Source: Acerihabitans arboris
Lineage (GTDB): Bacteria; Pseudomonadota; Gammaproteobacteria; Enterobacterales; Enterobacteriaceae
Assembly: GCF_010131535.1 (NCBI RefSeq)
Contig: NZ_WUBS01000012.1
Span: forward strand, 62,001-126,000
Length of the DNA: 64,000 nucleotides
Reading direction: 5' to 3'
The first letter of the stretch is position 1. Every line of letters begins with the position of its first letter. The notes below the pieces were generated by a model. That model did no database searches. It was given only the letters and a program-made list of their open reading frames with translations, and was not told the origin of the DNA. Made by a program: the position numbers and the translations under genes. Below are positions 1-9,380 of this stretch, one piece after another.

Positions 1-1487
1 ATCTGGCCGGCGCGCCGGCGGAACATGAGCTGGCGCGCAAGAGCGGCCTGCCTATAACGGATGGTGTCCCCGGGCTGTTTACCCCCGAGGGGTATTGGCA
101 TGGTTTCCATCCACAGGTCGCAGCGACCCTGGGCGTGTTACAGCATGAGGATATTTGGGTGCTAAACCAGGCTATGCCGCGGGATGACGAGGATCTGTCC
201 GCCAATGTCCGCTACTGGTACATGAACGATTTTATTACCCGCTGGGATAGCTTTCTCGGCGATATCGGCCTGATGCCGGCGCCGGACCTGAACCGGCGCA
301 TCAACAGCGCGCGCGTCCTGTCCGGCGAGCGTTCCCCGCTGCGCAGCCTGGTGGTGAACATCGCTCCGGTGCTCGCGTTATCACCGCCGCGGGCGGCGGA
401 CGCCACGCTGCCGGATATCAGCCGGCAGTTCAGCGCCGGCACCCGCCGCCTGCTTGACAGTGTATTTTCCCGCCCGGACCTCCAGGATGAAGAGCGCCAT
501 CCCGAGCGGGTGGCAAGGGACCACTACCGGGATATCATCGATCTGGCCCGCCCGCGCAATGAAAACGGCGACGCCATTATGTTTGACGATATCCTGACGC
601 AGTTGGGCAGCGTCTATCGCTATCTGGTCGCGCTGCAGGACGGCGGCGACACGGCGGCCGCGCCCGGGGATAGCTTGACCCGGCTGCGGGCCGATGCCCT
701 GAGTTTGCCGCAGCCTTTGCGCAGCCTGGTGCTCGGGCTGGCCGAGGGGGCCGGCCATGACACGCGGCGCCAGGCGTTGCAGCGGCTGCGCCAGCAGTTT
801 GATACCCATATCGGTGATTATTGCCGGCAGGTTGCCGACGGACGCTATCCCTTATCTCCCCAAAGCGCCGTCGACCTCAGCCCGGACGATCTGGCGCGTT
901 TGTTTGCGCCGGAAAAGGGCCTGGCCGATCGTTTCTGGCGGCAACACCTGGCGGATAAAGTGAATACCGGCGCAAGCCACTGGCGCTTTTCCCCGTTGTT
1001 AAACGCCGGCGACCAGGCCGCCGGGGACGCGCTGCTGCAATTTTTCCGCGTTGCGCGTGATATCGGCGACGCGTTTTTCCCTCCAGGCGCGGCGCATGCC
1101 TCGTTTTCCTTTACCCTGCGCCCCCTGGGGATGGACCACGACATCCTCAGCCTGTCGCTGGATATCGACGGACAAATCCTCAGCTATAACCATGGCCCGT
1201 CGATGACCTATCGCCTCAACTGGCCGGGGCCACGGCGCGCGGGCACGGCACGGCTGGCCGTGACGCTGGCCGACGGCGCCACCCACCACCTTGAACAGCA
1301 GGGCCCCTGGGCATTGCACCGGCTGCTGGATCGCGGCAAAAACCGGCGGGAGGGCAGCGCCGGCGCGCGGCGGATTACCTTCACCGTCGCGGGCCGCGAC
1401 GTGACGCTGGCACTTGCGCCGGACGGCGTACGCAACCCCTTCATCCTGCCGAACTTCAGCTGTGTCGCGCCACCGGAGCCGTTATGA
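1..1487 (+). CDS. tssM: TssM (IcmF) inner-membrane T6SS protein, 3' portion only
   Basis: The reading frame is open from base 3 of the window to the TGA at 1485-1487, so the 5' end lies outside. The first codons give LPITDGVPGLFTPEGYWHGF, typical of the periplasmic C-terminal half of TssM. A GTG at 135 is internal and should not be used as the start. TssM with TssL and TssJ forms the trans-envelope complex that anchors the type VI baseplate. The visible part has no membrane segment, as expected for the periplasmic C-terminal region. The stop overlaps the tssA start (ATGA), so the two are translationally coupled. tssJ, tssK, tssL and clpV are not visible and probably lie upstream. Confidence 0.9.
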   Translation, partial: LAGAPAEHELARKSGLPITDGVPGLFTPEGYWHGFHPQVAATLGVLQHEDIWVLNQAMPRDDEDLSANVRYWYMNDFITRWDSFLGDIGLMPAPDLNRRINSARVLSGERSPLRSLVVNIAPVLALSPPRAADATLPDISRQFSAGTRRLLDSVFSRPDLQDEERHPERVARDHYRDIIDLARPRNENGDAIMFDDILTQLGSVYRYLVALQDGGDTAAAPGDSLTRLRADALSLPQPLRSLVLGLAEGAGHDTRRQALQRLRQQFDTHIGDYCRQVADGRYPLSPQSAVDLSPDDLARLFAPEKGLADRFWRQHLADKVNTGASHWRFSPLLNAGDQAAGDALLQFFRVARDIGDAFFPPGAAHASFSFTLRPLGMDHDILSLSLDIDGQILSYNHGPSMTYRLNWPGPRRAGTARLAVTLADGATHHLEQQGPWALHRLLDRGKNRREGSAGARRITFTVAGRDVTLALAPDGVRNPFILPNFSCVAPPEPL

Positions 1488-2503
1488 ACATCAACGACCT
1501 GCTTACCCCCGTCACCGCCGACGCGCCCTGCGGTGAAAACCTGGAGTACGACCTGTCCTTTATGCAGATGATCCAGCTGGCGCGCGGTAAAGCCGAGCAG
1601 CAGTTCGGCGATACCCTGATTCCGGCGCAGGAACCGGACTGGCGACAGGTGGAAAAACACGCCCTCGACCTGCTGGCGTGCAGCAAAGATCTGCGCGTGA
1701 TGCTGCTGCTTGCCCAAGCCTGGACCGCCCTGCGCGGCTTGGCCGGTTATGCCGACGGCGTCATGCTGATTGGCGAAGCGCTCGGCAGATATTGGCAGCC
1801 GCTGCTGCCGCCGCTGGCGCTGGAGGGTGAGGCCGATCCCCTGATGCGCATCAACCTGTTGCGCGAGCTGGGCGATAGCTTTGACCTGGCAAAACTGCTG
1901 CGCCGCAGCCCGTTTGCGCGCGACGCGGGCCAAAGCCTGACGTTTGCCGATGCCGTTGCCGCCCTGGACGGCTTGGGGACCGTGGCCACGGGGTATCCCG
2001 GCGGGCCGGCGCGGATGGCCGCCGCCATCCAGCGGGGTCTTGCCGCCCACGCGCGGCATATCCCGTTGATTGGCTCCGCCCTGGAGCGCCTGTTTTGCCT
2101 GCTGCGCGAGCATTTGGGCGAAACGGCGCTGCCGGACATGCCCGGCCAGCTGGCCGCGCTGCGCACCTTGTCCCGCGCGCTGGCGACGATGCCGCCGCCC
2201 GATCTGCCTGAGCCATCGCCGGTACCAGTCCGCGCCGTCTCCACCGATCCCGCGGCGGCGCAACCGTCTTCATGGCGCGAGGGGGGCATCCTCACCCGCG
2301 ACGACGCCTACCGGGCGCTGGAACAGGTGAAGATTTATTTTACGCAATATGAATCAAGCCATCCGGCGCCGTTAATGATCGCCCGGATCCAGGGGTTAAT
2401 GAGCCAGGACTTTATGGCGATAGTGGGTAACCTGGCGCCGGAGGCGGTAAGCCAATTGGAGCGTTTTTTCGGTTGTAAAGACCATAAGGAGCAAGAGAGA
2501 TGA
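1484..2503 (+). CDS. tssA: TssA, T6SS baseplate/sheath cap protein (ImpA family)
   Basis: The 339-residue product begins MNINDLLTPVTADAPCGENL, the signature of the ImpA N-terminal domain (about residues 5-125). TssA proteins coordinate assembly of the tail tube and sheath at the baseplate or its distal end. Residues about 220-265 are a low-complexity Pro/Ala/Ser linker. The C-terminal block (about 265-330, ending in QLERFFGCKD) resembles the short C-terminal domain that some TssA classes use for oligomerisation. The gene overlaps tssM by ATGA at its start and the next sheath gene by ATGA at its end. Confidence 0.88.
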   Translation: MNINDLLTPVTADAPCGENLEYDLSFMQMIQLARGKAEQQFGDTLIPAQEPDWRQVEKHALDLLACSKDLRVMLLLAQAWTALRGLAGYADGVMLIGEALGRYWQPLLPPLALEGEADPLMRINLLRELGDSFDLAKLLRRSPFARDAGQSLTFADAVAALDGLGTVATGYPGGPARMAAAIQRGLAAHARHIPLIGSALERLFCLLREHLGETALPDMPGQLAALRTLSRALATMPPPDLPEPSPVPVRAVSTDPAAAQPSSWREGGILTRDDAYRALEQVKIYFTQYESSHPAPLMIARIQGLMSQDFMAIVGNLAPEAVSQLERFFGCKDHKEQER

Positions 2504-4518
2504 CAGACGCACATAGCGGACAAAAATTCATATCCCGCAACCGCGCCCCGCGCGTGCAGATTGAATATGAGGTTGAATTATACGGCGCCGAGCGCACGGT
2601 ACAGTTGCCTTTTGTCATGGGGGTGATGGCGGATTTAAGCGGCCCGGTGGAAGAGCCGCCGGTGCGTATCGATGAACGTAAATTCCTCGATATCGACGTC
2701 GATAATTTTAACGAACGGATGAAATCACTCCAGCCGGCCATGGCTATTCGGGTGGAGAACACCCTGACCGGCGTGGATGAACTGGAGGTATCGCTCACCT
2801 TTAACCAGATGGATGACTTTTTGCCGGACGCCGTCGCGCGCCAGGTCGAACCGCTGAACGTCCTGCTGGAGGCGCATATCCAGCTGTCCAACCTGCTGTC
2901 CTATATGGACGGTAAACACGGCGCCGAGGAACTGATGGCCTCGGTGCTGAAAGATCCCACGATGCTGCAAGGCCTGGCGGGCACGTCATCTTCCGCCGGC
3001 GGGCAGGATATTCTGGATATTTTAACCTATTCACCGATGTACGGAGCCGAGGGCGCGGGGCGTATTTTGCCGCCGGCCATCGGCACCCTGATCAACGAGC
3101 AGTTCCGTCCCAAAACCGAGCATGCGCACGCCTCGCTGGAGCGGGCGATCAGGATCATGGCGCAGCAGGCGCTGGCCAATCAGGTCACCCTGTCCAGGGA
3201 TGCCTTCAGCACCATCCAGGGCCTGGTTTCGCTGATCGACCAGACCCTGTCGCGGCAGATTAACGTCATTCTCCACCACCCCGAGTTCCAGCGGCTGGAA
3301 GGGGCATGGCGCGGATTGCACTACCTGGTGCGCAATACCGAAAGCAGCGACATGCTGAAAATCCGCGTGATTAACCTGAGCAAAAAAGAACTCGGGCTGA
3401 TGCTGAAACGCTATAAAGGCGCCAGTTGGGACCAAAGCCCGATCTTTAAGCGCATCTATGAAGAGGAGTACGGCCAGTTCGGCGGCGAGCCGCTGGGCTG
3501 TATCGTCGGCGATTTCTATTTTGATCACAGCCCGCAGGATGTGGAATTGTTAAGCGAACTGGCGCTTATTGCCTCCGCCGCCCATTGTCCTTTTATCAGC
3601 GGCGCCTCGCCCGGGGTAATGCAGATGAAGACCTGGCAGGAGTTATCCAATCCGCGCGACCTGGGCAAAATCGTGCAAAATACCGAATATGCCGCCTGGC
3701 GCATGCTGCGGGAAGCGGAAGACGCGCGCTACCTGGGGCTGGTGCTGCCGCGCCTGCTGGCGCGTTTGCCGTACGACGCGGTCGTTAATCCGATCCACGC
3801 TTTCCATTTTGACGAGCGGACCGAGGGGGCCACGCACGCCAATTTCACCTGGATGAACGCCGCCTATGCCATGGCGGTGAATATTAACCGTTCGTTCCAG
3901 GAATACGGCTGGTGTACCTCCATTCGCGGCGTGGAATCGGGCGGAGCGGTGGATCATTTGTTATGCCATACGTTTCCCACCGACGACGGCGGCGTGGATC
4001 TGAAATGCCCGACGGAAATCGCCATCAGCGATCGCCGCGAAGCCGAGCTGGCCAAAAACGGCTTTATGCCGCTGGTATACCGCAAAAATTCTGATTTCGC
4101 CGCGTTTATCGGCGCCCAGTCGCTGCAAAAACCGGCGGAATACAGCGACCCCGACGCCAGCGCTAACGCCAACCTGGCCGCGCGCCTGCCCTATTTGTTC
4201 GCCTGCTGCCGTTTTGCCCATTACCTGAAATGCATCGTGCGCGACAAAGTGGGCACCTTCCAGACCCGTGGCGATATGGAGCTTTGGCTTAACAAATGGA
4301 TCATTAATTACGTCGACGGCGACCCGGTCAATTCCTCGCAGCAAACCAAGGCGCGCCGTCCGCTGGCGGCCGCCGAGGTACAGGTTAACGAGCTGGCCGA
4401 TAATCCGGGTTATTACCAGGCGAAATTTTTCCTGCGCCCTCACTACCAGTTGGAAGGGCTGACGGTATCGTTGCGCCTGGTGTCCAAGCTGCCTTCGTTA
4501 AAGCAGCGCGGCAACTAA
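2500..4518 (+). CDS. Fused TssB-TssC contractile sheath protein
   Basis: A single 672-residue frame holds both sheath subunits. Residues 1-165 match TssB (RVQIEYEVELYGAERTVQLP, then VMADLSG, IDVDNFNERM and the FLPDAVARQVEPL stretch). Residues about 215-672 match TssC (LIDQTLSRQINVILHHPEF, then LEGAWRGLHYLV, AFHFDERTEG, GVESGGAVD and TEIAISDRREAEL). Residues 165-215 act as a linker. The two are normally separate adjacent genes. No stop, frameshift or internal start with a ribosome site is seen at the joint, so the fusion appears natural. The protein should polymerise as the contractile sheath around the Hcp tube. The start overlaps the tssA stop (ATGA). Confidence 0.92.
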   Translation: MTDAHSGQKFISRNRAPRVQIEYEVELYGAERTVQLPFVMGVMADLSGPVEEPPVRIDERKFLDIDVDNFNERMKSLQPAMAIRVENTLTGVDELEVSLTFNQMDDFLPDAVARQVEPLNVLLEAHIQLSNLLSYMDGKHGAEELMASVLKDPTMLQGLAGTSSSAGGQDILDILTYSPMYGAEGAGRILPPAIGTLINEQFRPKTEHAHASLERAIRIMAQQALANQVTLSRDAFSTIQGLVSLIDQTLSRQINVILHHPEFQRLEGAWRGLHYLVRNTESSDMLKIRVINLSKKELGLMLKRYKGASWDQSPIFKRIYEEEYGQFGGEPLGCIVGDFYFDHSPQDVELLSELALIASAAHCPFISGASPGVMQMKTWQELSNPRDLGKIVQNTEYAAWRMLREAEDARYLGLVLPRLLARLPYDAVVNPIHAFHFDERTEGATHANFTWMNAAYAMAVNINRSFQEYGWCTSIRGVESGGAVDHLLCHTFPTDDGGVDLKCPTEIAISDRREAELAKNGFMPLVYRKNSDFAAFIGAQSLQKPAEYSDPDASANANLAARLPYLFACCRFAHYLKCIVRDKVGTFQTRGDMELWLNKWIINYVDGDPVNSSQQTKARRPLAAAEVQVNELADNPGYYQAKFFLRPHYQLEGLTVSLRLVSKLPSLKQRGN

Positions 4519-4560
4519 AACACCCAGGCGGATAGTTAACCGGATTAAGGAGTCTGCATT

Positions 4561-5088
4561 ATGAATAACAGTATTTATCTCAAGGTCGACAGCGTCACCG
4601 GCGAGGCCAAGGACGAGCAGCATGTGGGCTGGATTGACGTACAGCATTTTCGCTGGCGGATTACCCAGCCCACGGAAAACAGCGTCGGCGGCGGCGGCGG
4701 CATCGGCAAGGCGGTGGTGCGCGAGATGGAGGTGCTGGCGCGCATCGATAAAGCCATGCCGACCATGATGAAAAAATGCGTCGAAGGCACGCATTTGTCC
4801 GCGGTGACACTGGGACTGAGAAAGGCGGCCGAATCCAGTGAGGACTACCTGCTGATTAAAATGCAGGAGGTAATGCTGAGCGCGGTGGAAATTGCCCCGC
4901 ATGGCGATACCGGCGCGCTGGAAGGGCAGGCGGTGGCGCCCGGCGCGATGGCGGTGCTGTATCGTTTTTCGCCCTCCGTGGTCGGGGTGACCTGTGGGGA
5001 GCAGTTAAACACCGGCGCCCTGAGCGCGAAGGTTGAATTTGGTTGGGATGTGAAAAAGAATGCCGCCGCAGAAGTCAAATTTAAATAA
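4561..5088 (+). CDS. hcp: Hcp, T6SS tail-tube protein
   Basis: The 175-residue product has the Hcp fold signatures: an N-terminal IYLKVDSVTGEAKDEQHVGW stretch, a glycine-rich loop (about residues 42-48), VVREMEVLARIDKAMPTMMK, and a C-terminal GWDVKKN. Hcp hexamers stack into the tube that the sheath propels out of the cell, and they also carry small effectors. A clear AAGGAG lies 9 bases before the ATG. A 42-base gap separates it from the sheath gene, and its 3' end overlaps the next gene by 29 bases. Confidence 0.92.
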   Translation: MNNSIYLKVDSVTGEAKDEQHVGWIDVQHFRWRITQPTENSVGGGGGIGKAVVREMEVLARIDKAMPTMMKKCVEGTHLSAVTLGLRKAAESSEDYLLIKMQEVMLSAVEIAPHGDTGALEGQAVAPGAMAVLYRFSPSVVGVTCGEQLNTGALSAKVEFGWDVKKNAAAEVKFK

Positions 5089-5698
5089 CGGCCCCTTTGC
5101 CGACGGCGGCGATCCGCCGGAGACCTGGGAGAGTTTCCTTAACCAGTTTCCCGGCGCGCCGGTACTGGAAAACGATCTCGACCGGACGTTGGCCGCGCTG
5201 TTCGACGCGCCGCCCGCGGCCGGGCCGGCTATGGCGGATGTGGGGGTCGCGAACCAAAGGGCGCGGCCTTACGCGACCGGGGAAACCGACCCGTTAATGC
5301 TGTTTCGGCCAGGAAACCCGCCGGCAAGCCGCTGGCCGGCGCCATGGCCCGGATCGGCCGGGGACGCGACGCCCTTGACCCATACTTCGCCGGATGCGCC
5401 AACGCCGTCGAATACCGGGATGGGCGAGGTCACTCCCCCGCAGCGGCGGGCGATGCTGGCGGCGCTGCAAGCCTGTATTGATGCGGTCCTGCCGGGGTTC
5501 GGGCCGGAGCACCTGCCTCCTGGTCCGGTGCGGGGAGGTATTTTCCCCGCGATCGGTGCGCAAAAACGACGGGCTGCGCTGCGCGCTGCGCACGACCTGC
5601 GCTATCGGCAAGCGGTGGAACAGTGGCAAAACGAGAGCGACACCTTGTTTAACGAGACTTTTTTGACGGTATATCTGCGGGAAATGGCAAAAGGCTAG
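5060..5698 (+). CDS. T6SS accessory protein resembling the C-terminal tail of TagH, without an FHA domain
   Basis: The 212-residue product starts inside the hcp 3' end (ATG at 5060) with no strong ribosome site. Residues 1-125 are Pro/Gly/Ala-rich and look disordered. The C-terminal third (QRRAMLAALQACIDAVLPGF, then FGPEHL, and finally LFNETFLTVYLREM) follows the pattern of the last domain of type VI FHA proteins (TagH/VasC): an alpha-helical block with an rFdPexL motif and an lFgxxFxxAYe ending. There is no FHA domain. It may be a split-off or shortened TagH. The gene is real by position and codon use. The family assignment is inferred from motif pattern only. Confidence 0.5.
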   Translation: MPPQKSNLNNGPFADGGDPPETWESFLNQFPGAPVLENDLDRTLAALFDAPPAAGPAMADVGVANQRARPYATGETDPLMLFRPGNPPASRWPAPWPGSAGDATPLTHTSPDAPTPSNTGMGEVTPPQRRAMLAALQACIDAVLPGFGPEHLPPGPVRGGIFPAIGAQKRRAALRAAHDLRYRQAVEQWQNESDTLFNETFLTVYLREMAKG

Positions 5699-5802
5699 GA
5701 CGGATGTTGTGCCGATTGCCGCCATGCGCGCGCGGCAACCCCGGGGCGATGTAATGGTTGCCATGACCGGCGTGGCAACGCGATTAACCGGATCGGTGAA
5801 TG

Positions 5803-6909
5803 CTAGCCTGCCGTCTGCTCGTCGGGACGATAAATAAAGTCGCCGCGATGGGCCGTTGAAAAGTTATCACCCAGCCAACTGCCCTGTCCCAGCGGTTGGC
5901 CGCCACCCAGCACGCAGCCCTGATAATCCTCTCGCGCCAGGATCACCCGCGCCTCCCAGGCTAGTTCCATACCGGCGTACTGGCGGATCCAATCACCCAG
6001 TTGGCCAAGCGCGCCGCCCCTCCCGGCGGGTAAAAACCGGCGATACTGCCGCCACGGCAGCGGGCCGATATCAACGGCGAAACGCGACTGGATATCCGGC
6101 GCGGCAAGGCCCAGGCAACTGCTTTTTCCCAGCCGGGCGTTGGGGTGCCTGGGGTGCAGTCGCAGCCGGGAGTCGGCGGGCAGCGGAAGCCATTGAAACA
6201 GGTTTTCCCGCACCCCGGCCGGCACGGCAAAATAATGCTGGATAACCGAACGCAGTCCCTCGGCGCCGCGGGTCCGGCGGGATAAATGTCCAGCCATATA
6301 ATAACGCGCCTGCGCGTCCAACGCGCCGTCCCGCCTTGCGGGCTGGCCTATGCCCAGCAGGCATGCGGCATAATGATCGAAACGCCGGCTGTCCGGCCGG
6401 TCGAACGAGACGCAGTGCTGCGCGTCGGCCCAGGCGCGATAAAACAGCGTGATCAGGCGGTGATGAAACAGGTTGGCAAAGGCCGCCAGGGCCGGATCTT
6501 TGTCCTGCCGCCGGCGCTGGTAAACATATTCCGTTAAATGCAGCGGCAGAGGCCCGTTGGGGCCAAACAGCCCAAAGCCGTTGATATCCAGCCGACGCTT
6601 GCGCGCGCCGTCGGCGGGGACGATGGCGGTTATATTGGCGGCGGCAAACCCAAGCGTTGGCCGCTGGCCCAGGCGCAGCCGCTCGTAGCGCGGCAGCGGC
6701 GCGCGTCCCAGCCCATAGCGCTGCCCATCCTGGGCATCGACGCGGCGCAGCAGTTGGAACAGGTCGAATGCCCAGGGCCGGCGTTCGCGCTCCGCCCAGA
6801 AGGCCGCGCCGATATCGCCGCCCGCCGCCGGCGCGATAACGGCGCGTCGGGGCGGTACGGGCGACGGATAACGGCCGGCGGGGCAGGATCGAATGCGGTA
6901 AATTTTCAT
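5803..6909 (-). CDS. tssG: TssG, T6SS baseplate wedge protein
   Basis: The 368-residue product carries the TssG signature near its N-terminus (RRPWAFDLFQLLRRVDAQDG, then PTLGFAAANI and GLFGPNGPLPLHLTEYV). TssG and TssF form the baseplate wedge. The ATG at 6909 overlaps the tssF TGA (ATGA), so this start is preferred over the upstream ATG at 6942 inside tssF. It is the last gene of the minus-strand run and converges on the plus-strand T6SS genes across a gap of about 100 bases. Confidence 0.9.
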   Translation of the reverse strand: MKIYRIRSCPAGRYPSPVPPRRAVIAPAAGGDIGAAFWAERERRPWAFDLFQLLRRVDAQDGQRYGLGRAPLPRYERLRLGQRPTLGFAAANITAIVPADGARKRRLDINGFGLFGPNGPLPLHLTEYVYQRRRQDKDPALAAFANLFHHRLITLFYRAWADAQHCVSFDRPDSRRFDHYAACLLGIGQPARRDGALDAQARYYMAGHLSRRTRGAEGLRSVIQHYFAVPAGVRENLFQWLPLPADSRLRLHPRHPNARLGKSSCLGLAAPDIQSRFAVDIGPLPWRQYRRFLPAGRGGALGQLGDWIRQYAGMELAWEARVILAREDYQGCVLGGGQPLGQGSWLGDNFSTAHRGDFIYRPDEQTAG

Positions 6910-8771
6910 AACGCTGCTTTTACCCCCGGGCATGGCGGCCAATAGCCAATCTTGCCCCGCTGCACCGAGGTCAGCGTGGTTTCGCTAAAGCTGTTGATGG
7001 TGACCAGCCGCGTAAACAGCCGCGCCAGCACGCTGCCCAGCAGCCAGGGGCTGACGCCGGAAAACGCCTGTTCATCGACGCTGAGCCGCAGGCTGACGCC
7101 GCGCCGGGCCAACGCCGGCGGCGCCATGACCCGGTGGCAGGGCACCGGTAAACATTGACGGATACCGGCGATTTGTTGCCTGACGGTAATATCCGCCTGC
7201 CGGGCATGGAAGTGTAATAACTGACGCAGGGCCGCGCCGCTGTCGCCGGCGTCATTATCCAGCAGGCTAACGCAGTTGAGCTGCAGTTGGTTAACCAATG
7301 GCCAGCAGGATTCGCTCTCCGCCAATGCCGGGCGGGGCCGGCTCGGGCCGTTGCGTAACACTACCCGTTGTACCGGCAGGGAATCGCGCAGCACCAGCCG
7401 TTGATCCTGCGGCGCCAGCCTGAGCGGCAGGTCGCGATTGGAGCACAGCACCTCGGCGCTGAGATAGGCCAGTTCTCCGTGCCAGGGCGGATGCCGCTCA
7501 TCGGCCAGGGAAATAAACGCCTGCGAACCGCTGTAGCCGGTATAGGGCGTCAACGGATCGGCGGTCGCCGGCCATGGGCGCTGCTCCCGGCGCAGGGAAA
7601 ACCAACCCGTATCGCCGGGCCCATCCTCGCTCCGCCGATCGTAAAACGGCCTGAATATGCGCCGGTAGCCGTTTTCACCCTGCGGACCGCGGCCGTGCAG
7701 GTGCACGATGGAGTGGACTTCATAATCCTGCGGATGCAGCGTATCCACGATAACCGGGTATTCGCCCTGGCGTTCATTGAGGATGATGCGTTCGGCGGCG
7801 CGGGGGAACAAATTGACCACCGGTGTGCAATGCAGCGCCAGATGCTGCCGGTCAACCCGGCGCTCCAGATCGGGCGCGGCCTGGTCCAGCAACAGGATAA
7901 TCTCCAGCTGTTGCCGGTTGCCGCCGCCGTCGAACAGGGGTTGCAGCCCCTGGATGCTGAAAAACTGTAGCCGGGCGGGAAAACAAAAATACTCCTGCAA
8001 CAGGCGAAAGGCGTCCAGGTTGCGCGCATCGGCCGGCAGCATGGCCTGGCAGGCGTCAAGTCCCTCATGACACAGCGCCTGCCGCCCCAATTGCAGGCGC
8101 CGGGGCGCTGCGTCGCCGGTCTGGACCAGTATCGTTTGCGTATGCTGCATTATCAGCTCCAGCAGCTGAGGGGCCGGGATATCGCCGCCGCTGAGATAAA
8201 ACGTCAGCCGATCGCAGCGCATTTCCCCAAGCGTCACATGGCCCAGGCAGGAAAGTTTGATGCGCAGCGCGCTAACCGACCCGTCCAGCCCCAGCGCGGC
8301 GGGGCAAATATCCGCCGGCATACCGCCCAGGTCCACCTGTTCGATGCGCAATGGCTGGAGATCGACCTCATGTGCGGTGCGATAGCGGCAGGTTACGCCC
8401 CGGGACTTAAGCCCCGGGCTATCCATTATCGTACCGCGCGGTACCTTGAAGCCCCGGCTGATATCCCCTTTCACGGCGTCCGGTTGCAGTTCCACTATGG
8501 CCATTGACGGCGTGGCGGCCAGATAGTTGGGATGAAGCATATCCAGCAGCTGGCGGGAAAAACGCGGAAACTCCGCATCCATTTTCAGCTGGACGCGCGC
8601 GGTCAGGAAGGCGACGCCTTCCAGCAGCCGCTCGACATAGGGGTCGGCCTGATCGGCGTGGCCGATGCCCAGGCGTCCGGCGACCTTGGGGTAATGTTCG
8701 GCAAACTCCGTCCCCATTTCCCGCAGCCAGGCCAGTTCGCGATTGTAGTAGTCCAGTAGCCGGCTATCCAT
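6906..8771 (-). CDS. tssF: TssF, T6SS baseplate wedge protein
   Basis: The 621-residue product begins MDSRLLDYYNRELAWLREMG, the standard TssF opening, followed by FAEHYPKVAGRLGI and the YVERLLEGVAFLTARVQLKM block. Length is typical of TssF. It partners TssG in the baseplate wedge around VgrG. Three bases separate it from tssE upstream, and it overlaps tssG downstream by ATGA, so tssE, tssF and tssG are one transcription unit. Confidence 0.94.
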   Translation of the reverse strand: MDSRLLDYYNRELAWLREMGTEFAEHYPKVAGRLGIGHADQADPYVERLLEGVAFLTARVQLKMDAEFPRFSRQLLDMLHPNYLAATPSMAIVELQPDAVKGDISRGFKVPRGTIMDSPGLKSRGVTCRYRTAHEVDLQPLRIEQVDLGGMPADICPAALGLDGSVSALRIKLSCLGHVTLGEMRCDRLTFYLSGGDIPAPQLLELIMQHTQTILVQTGDAAPRRLQLGRQALCHEGLDACQAMLPADARNLDAFRLLQEYFCFPARLQFFSIQGLQPLFDGGGNRQQLEIILLLDQAAPDLERRVDRQHLALHCTPVVNLFPRAAERIILNERQGEYPVIVDTLHPQDYEVHSIVHLHGRGPQGENGYRRIFRPFYDRRSEDGPGDTGWFSLRREQRPWPATADPLTPYTGYSGSQAFISLADERHPPWHGELAYLSAEVLCSNRDLPLRLAPQDQRLVLRDSLPVQRVVLRNGPSRPRPALAESESCWPLVNQLQLNCVSLLDNDAGDSGAALRQLLHFHARQADITVRQQIAGIRQCLPVPCHRVMAPPALARRGVSLRLSVDEQAFSGVSPWLLGSVLARLFTRLVTINSFSETTLTSVQRGKIGYWPPCPGVKAAL

Positions 8772-8774
8772 CAG

Positions 8775-9311
8775 TTACCTCTTGTCGGCCAGTTCAAAAT
8801 GGCCATTTTCTAAATCCACGCGGCTGGTAAACATAAAATCCACCGGCGCCGGCGACCACCAAAGACGTCCCTGTAGGGTAAACGACAGCAGGTTATGCGA
8901 CGCCAGGCCGGGGTCGTCATCCAGGCATTCAATGCACAGCGCCGAGGCGATAATGCGTGGCTCGAAGTGAGCTATCGCCCACGTGATCTGGTCCGCGATA
9001 TCCTGCCAGGCGATGTCGGACTGCATTTTGCCCGCCAGCGGCGGCAGGCCGAAGTTCAGCGTGCTGGAGTAAACGTGCGGCCAGCGCGCAAGCTGGTCGC
9101 GGGAGGCAAAGCAGGTACAGTTAAGCAACGCCTGCAGGTTGGCCAGTACCGATTTTTTCAACCTCTCCCGTAAGGCGGGCATATCCAGCGGGGCATCGTC
9201 GGGATTGTCGGGGTCGTTATCGGTCAGGCGCTCCAATAACAGCGGCGCAACCCGCTGGTGCGCGCGGTCCGGGTCGCCACCCGCCGGCACGCGGGCGTGT
9301 TTTATCTGCAT
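8775..9311 (-). CDS. tssE: TssE, gp25-like T6SS baseplate protein
   Basis: The 178-residue product has the gp25-like layout: an N-terminal LLERLTDNDP, a central LKKSVLANLQALLNCTCF, NFGLPPLAGK, then IAHFEPRI in the conserved core, and a C-terminal WWSPAPVDFMFTSRVDLENG. TssE links the wedge to the sheath. It begins at an ATG 70 bases downstream of the DUF3540 gene stop and ends 3 bases before tssF. Confidence 0.9.
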   Translation of the reverse strand: MQIKHARVPAGGDPDRAHQRVAPLLLERLTDNDPDNPDDAPLDMPALRERLKKSVLANLQALLNCTCFASRDQLARWPHVYSSTLNFGLPPLAGKMQSDIAWQDIADQITWAIAHFEPRIIASALCIECLDDDPGLASHNLLSFTLQGRLWWSPAPVDFMFTSRVDLENGHFELADKR

Positions 9312-9380
9312 AACCGCCGCCTTTGCCGGGTGGACATTGCCCTGGTTAATATTGTCCTGGTAAATAGGGTCATGGCAGGT

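Noticed and set aside
135-1487. GTG at 135 as the start of tssM
   Set aside because: The frame is open to the window edge and upstream codons encode conserved TssM sequence.
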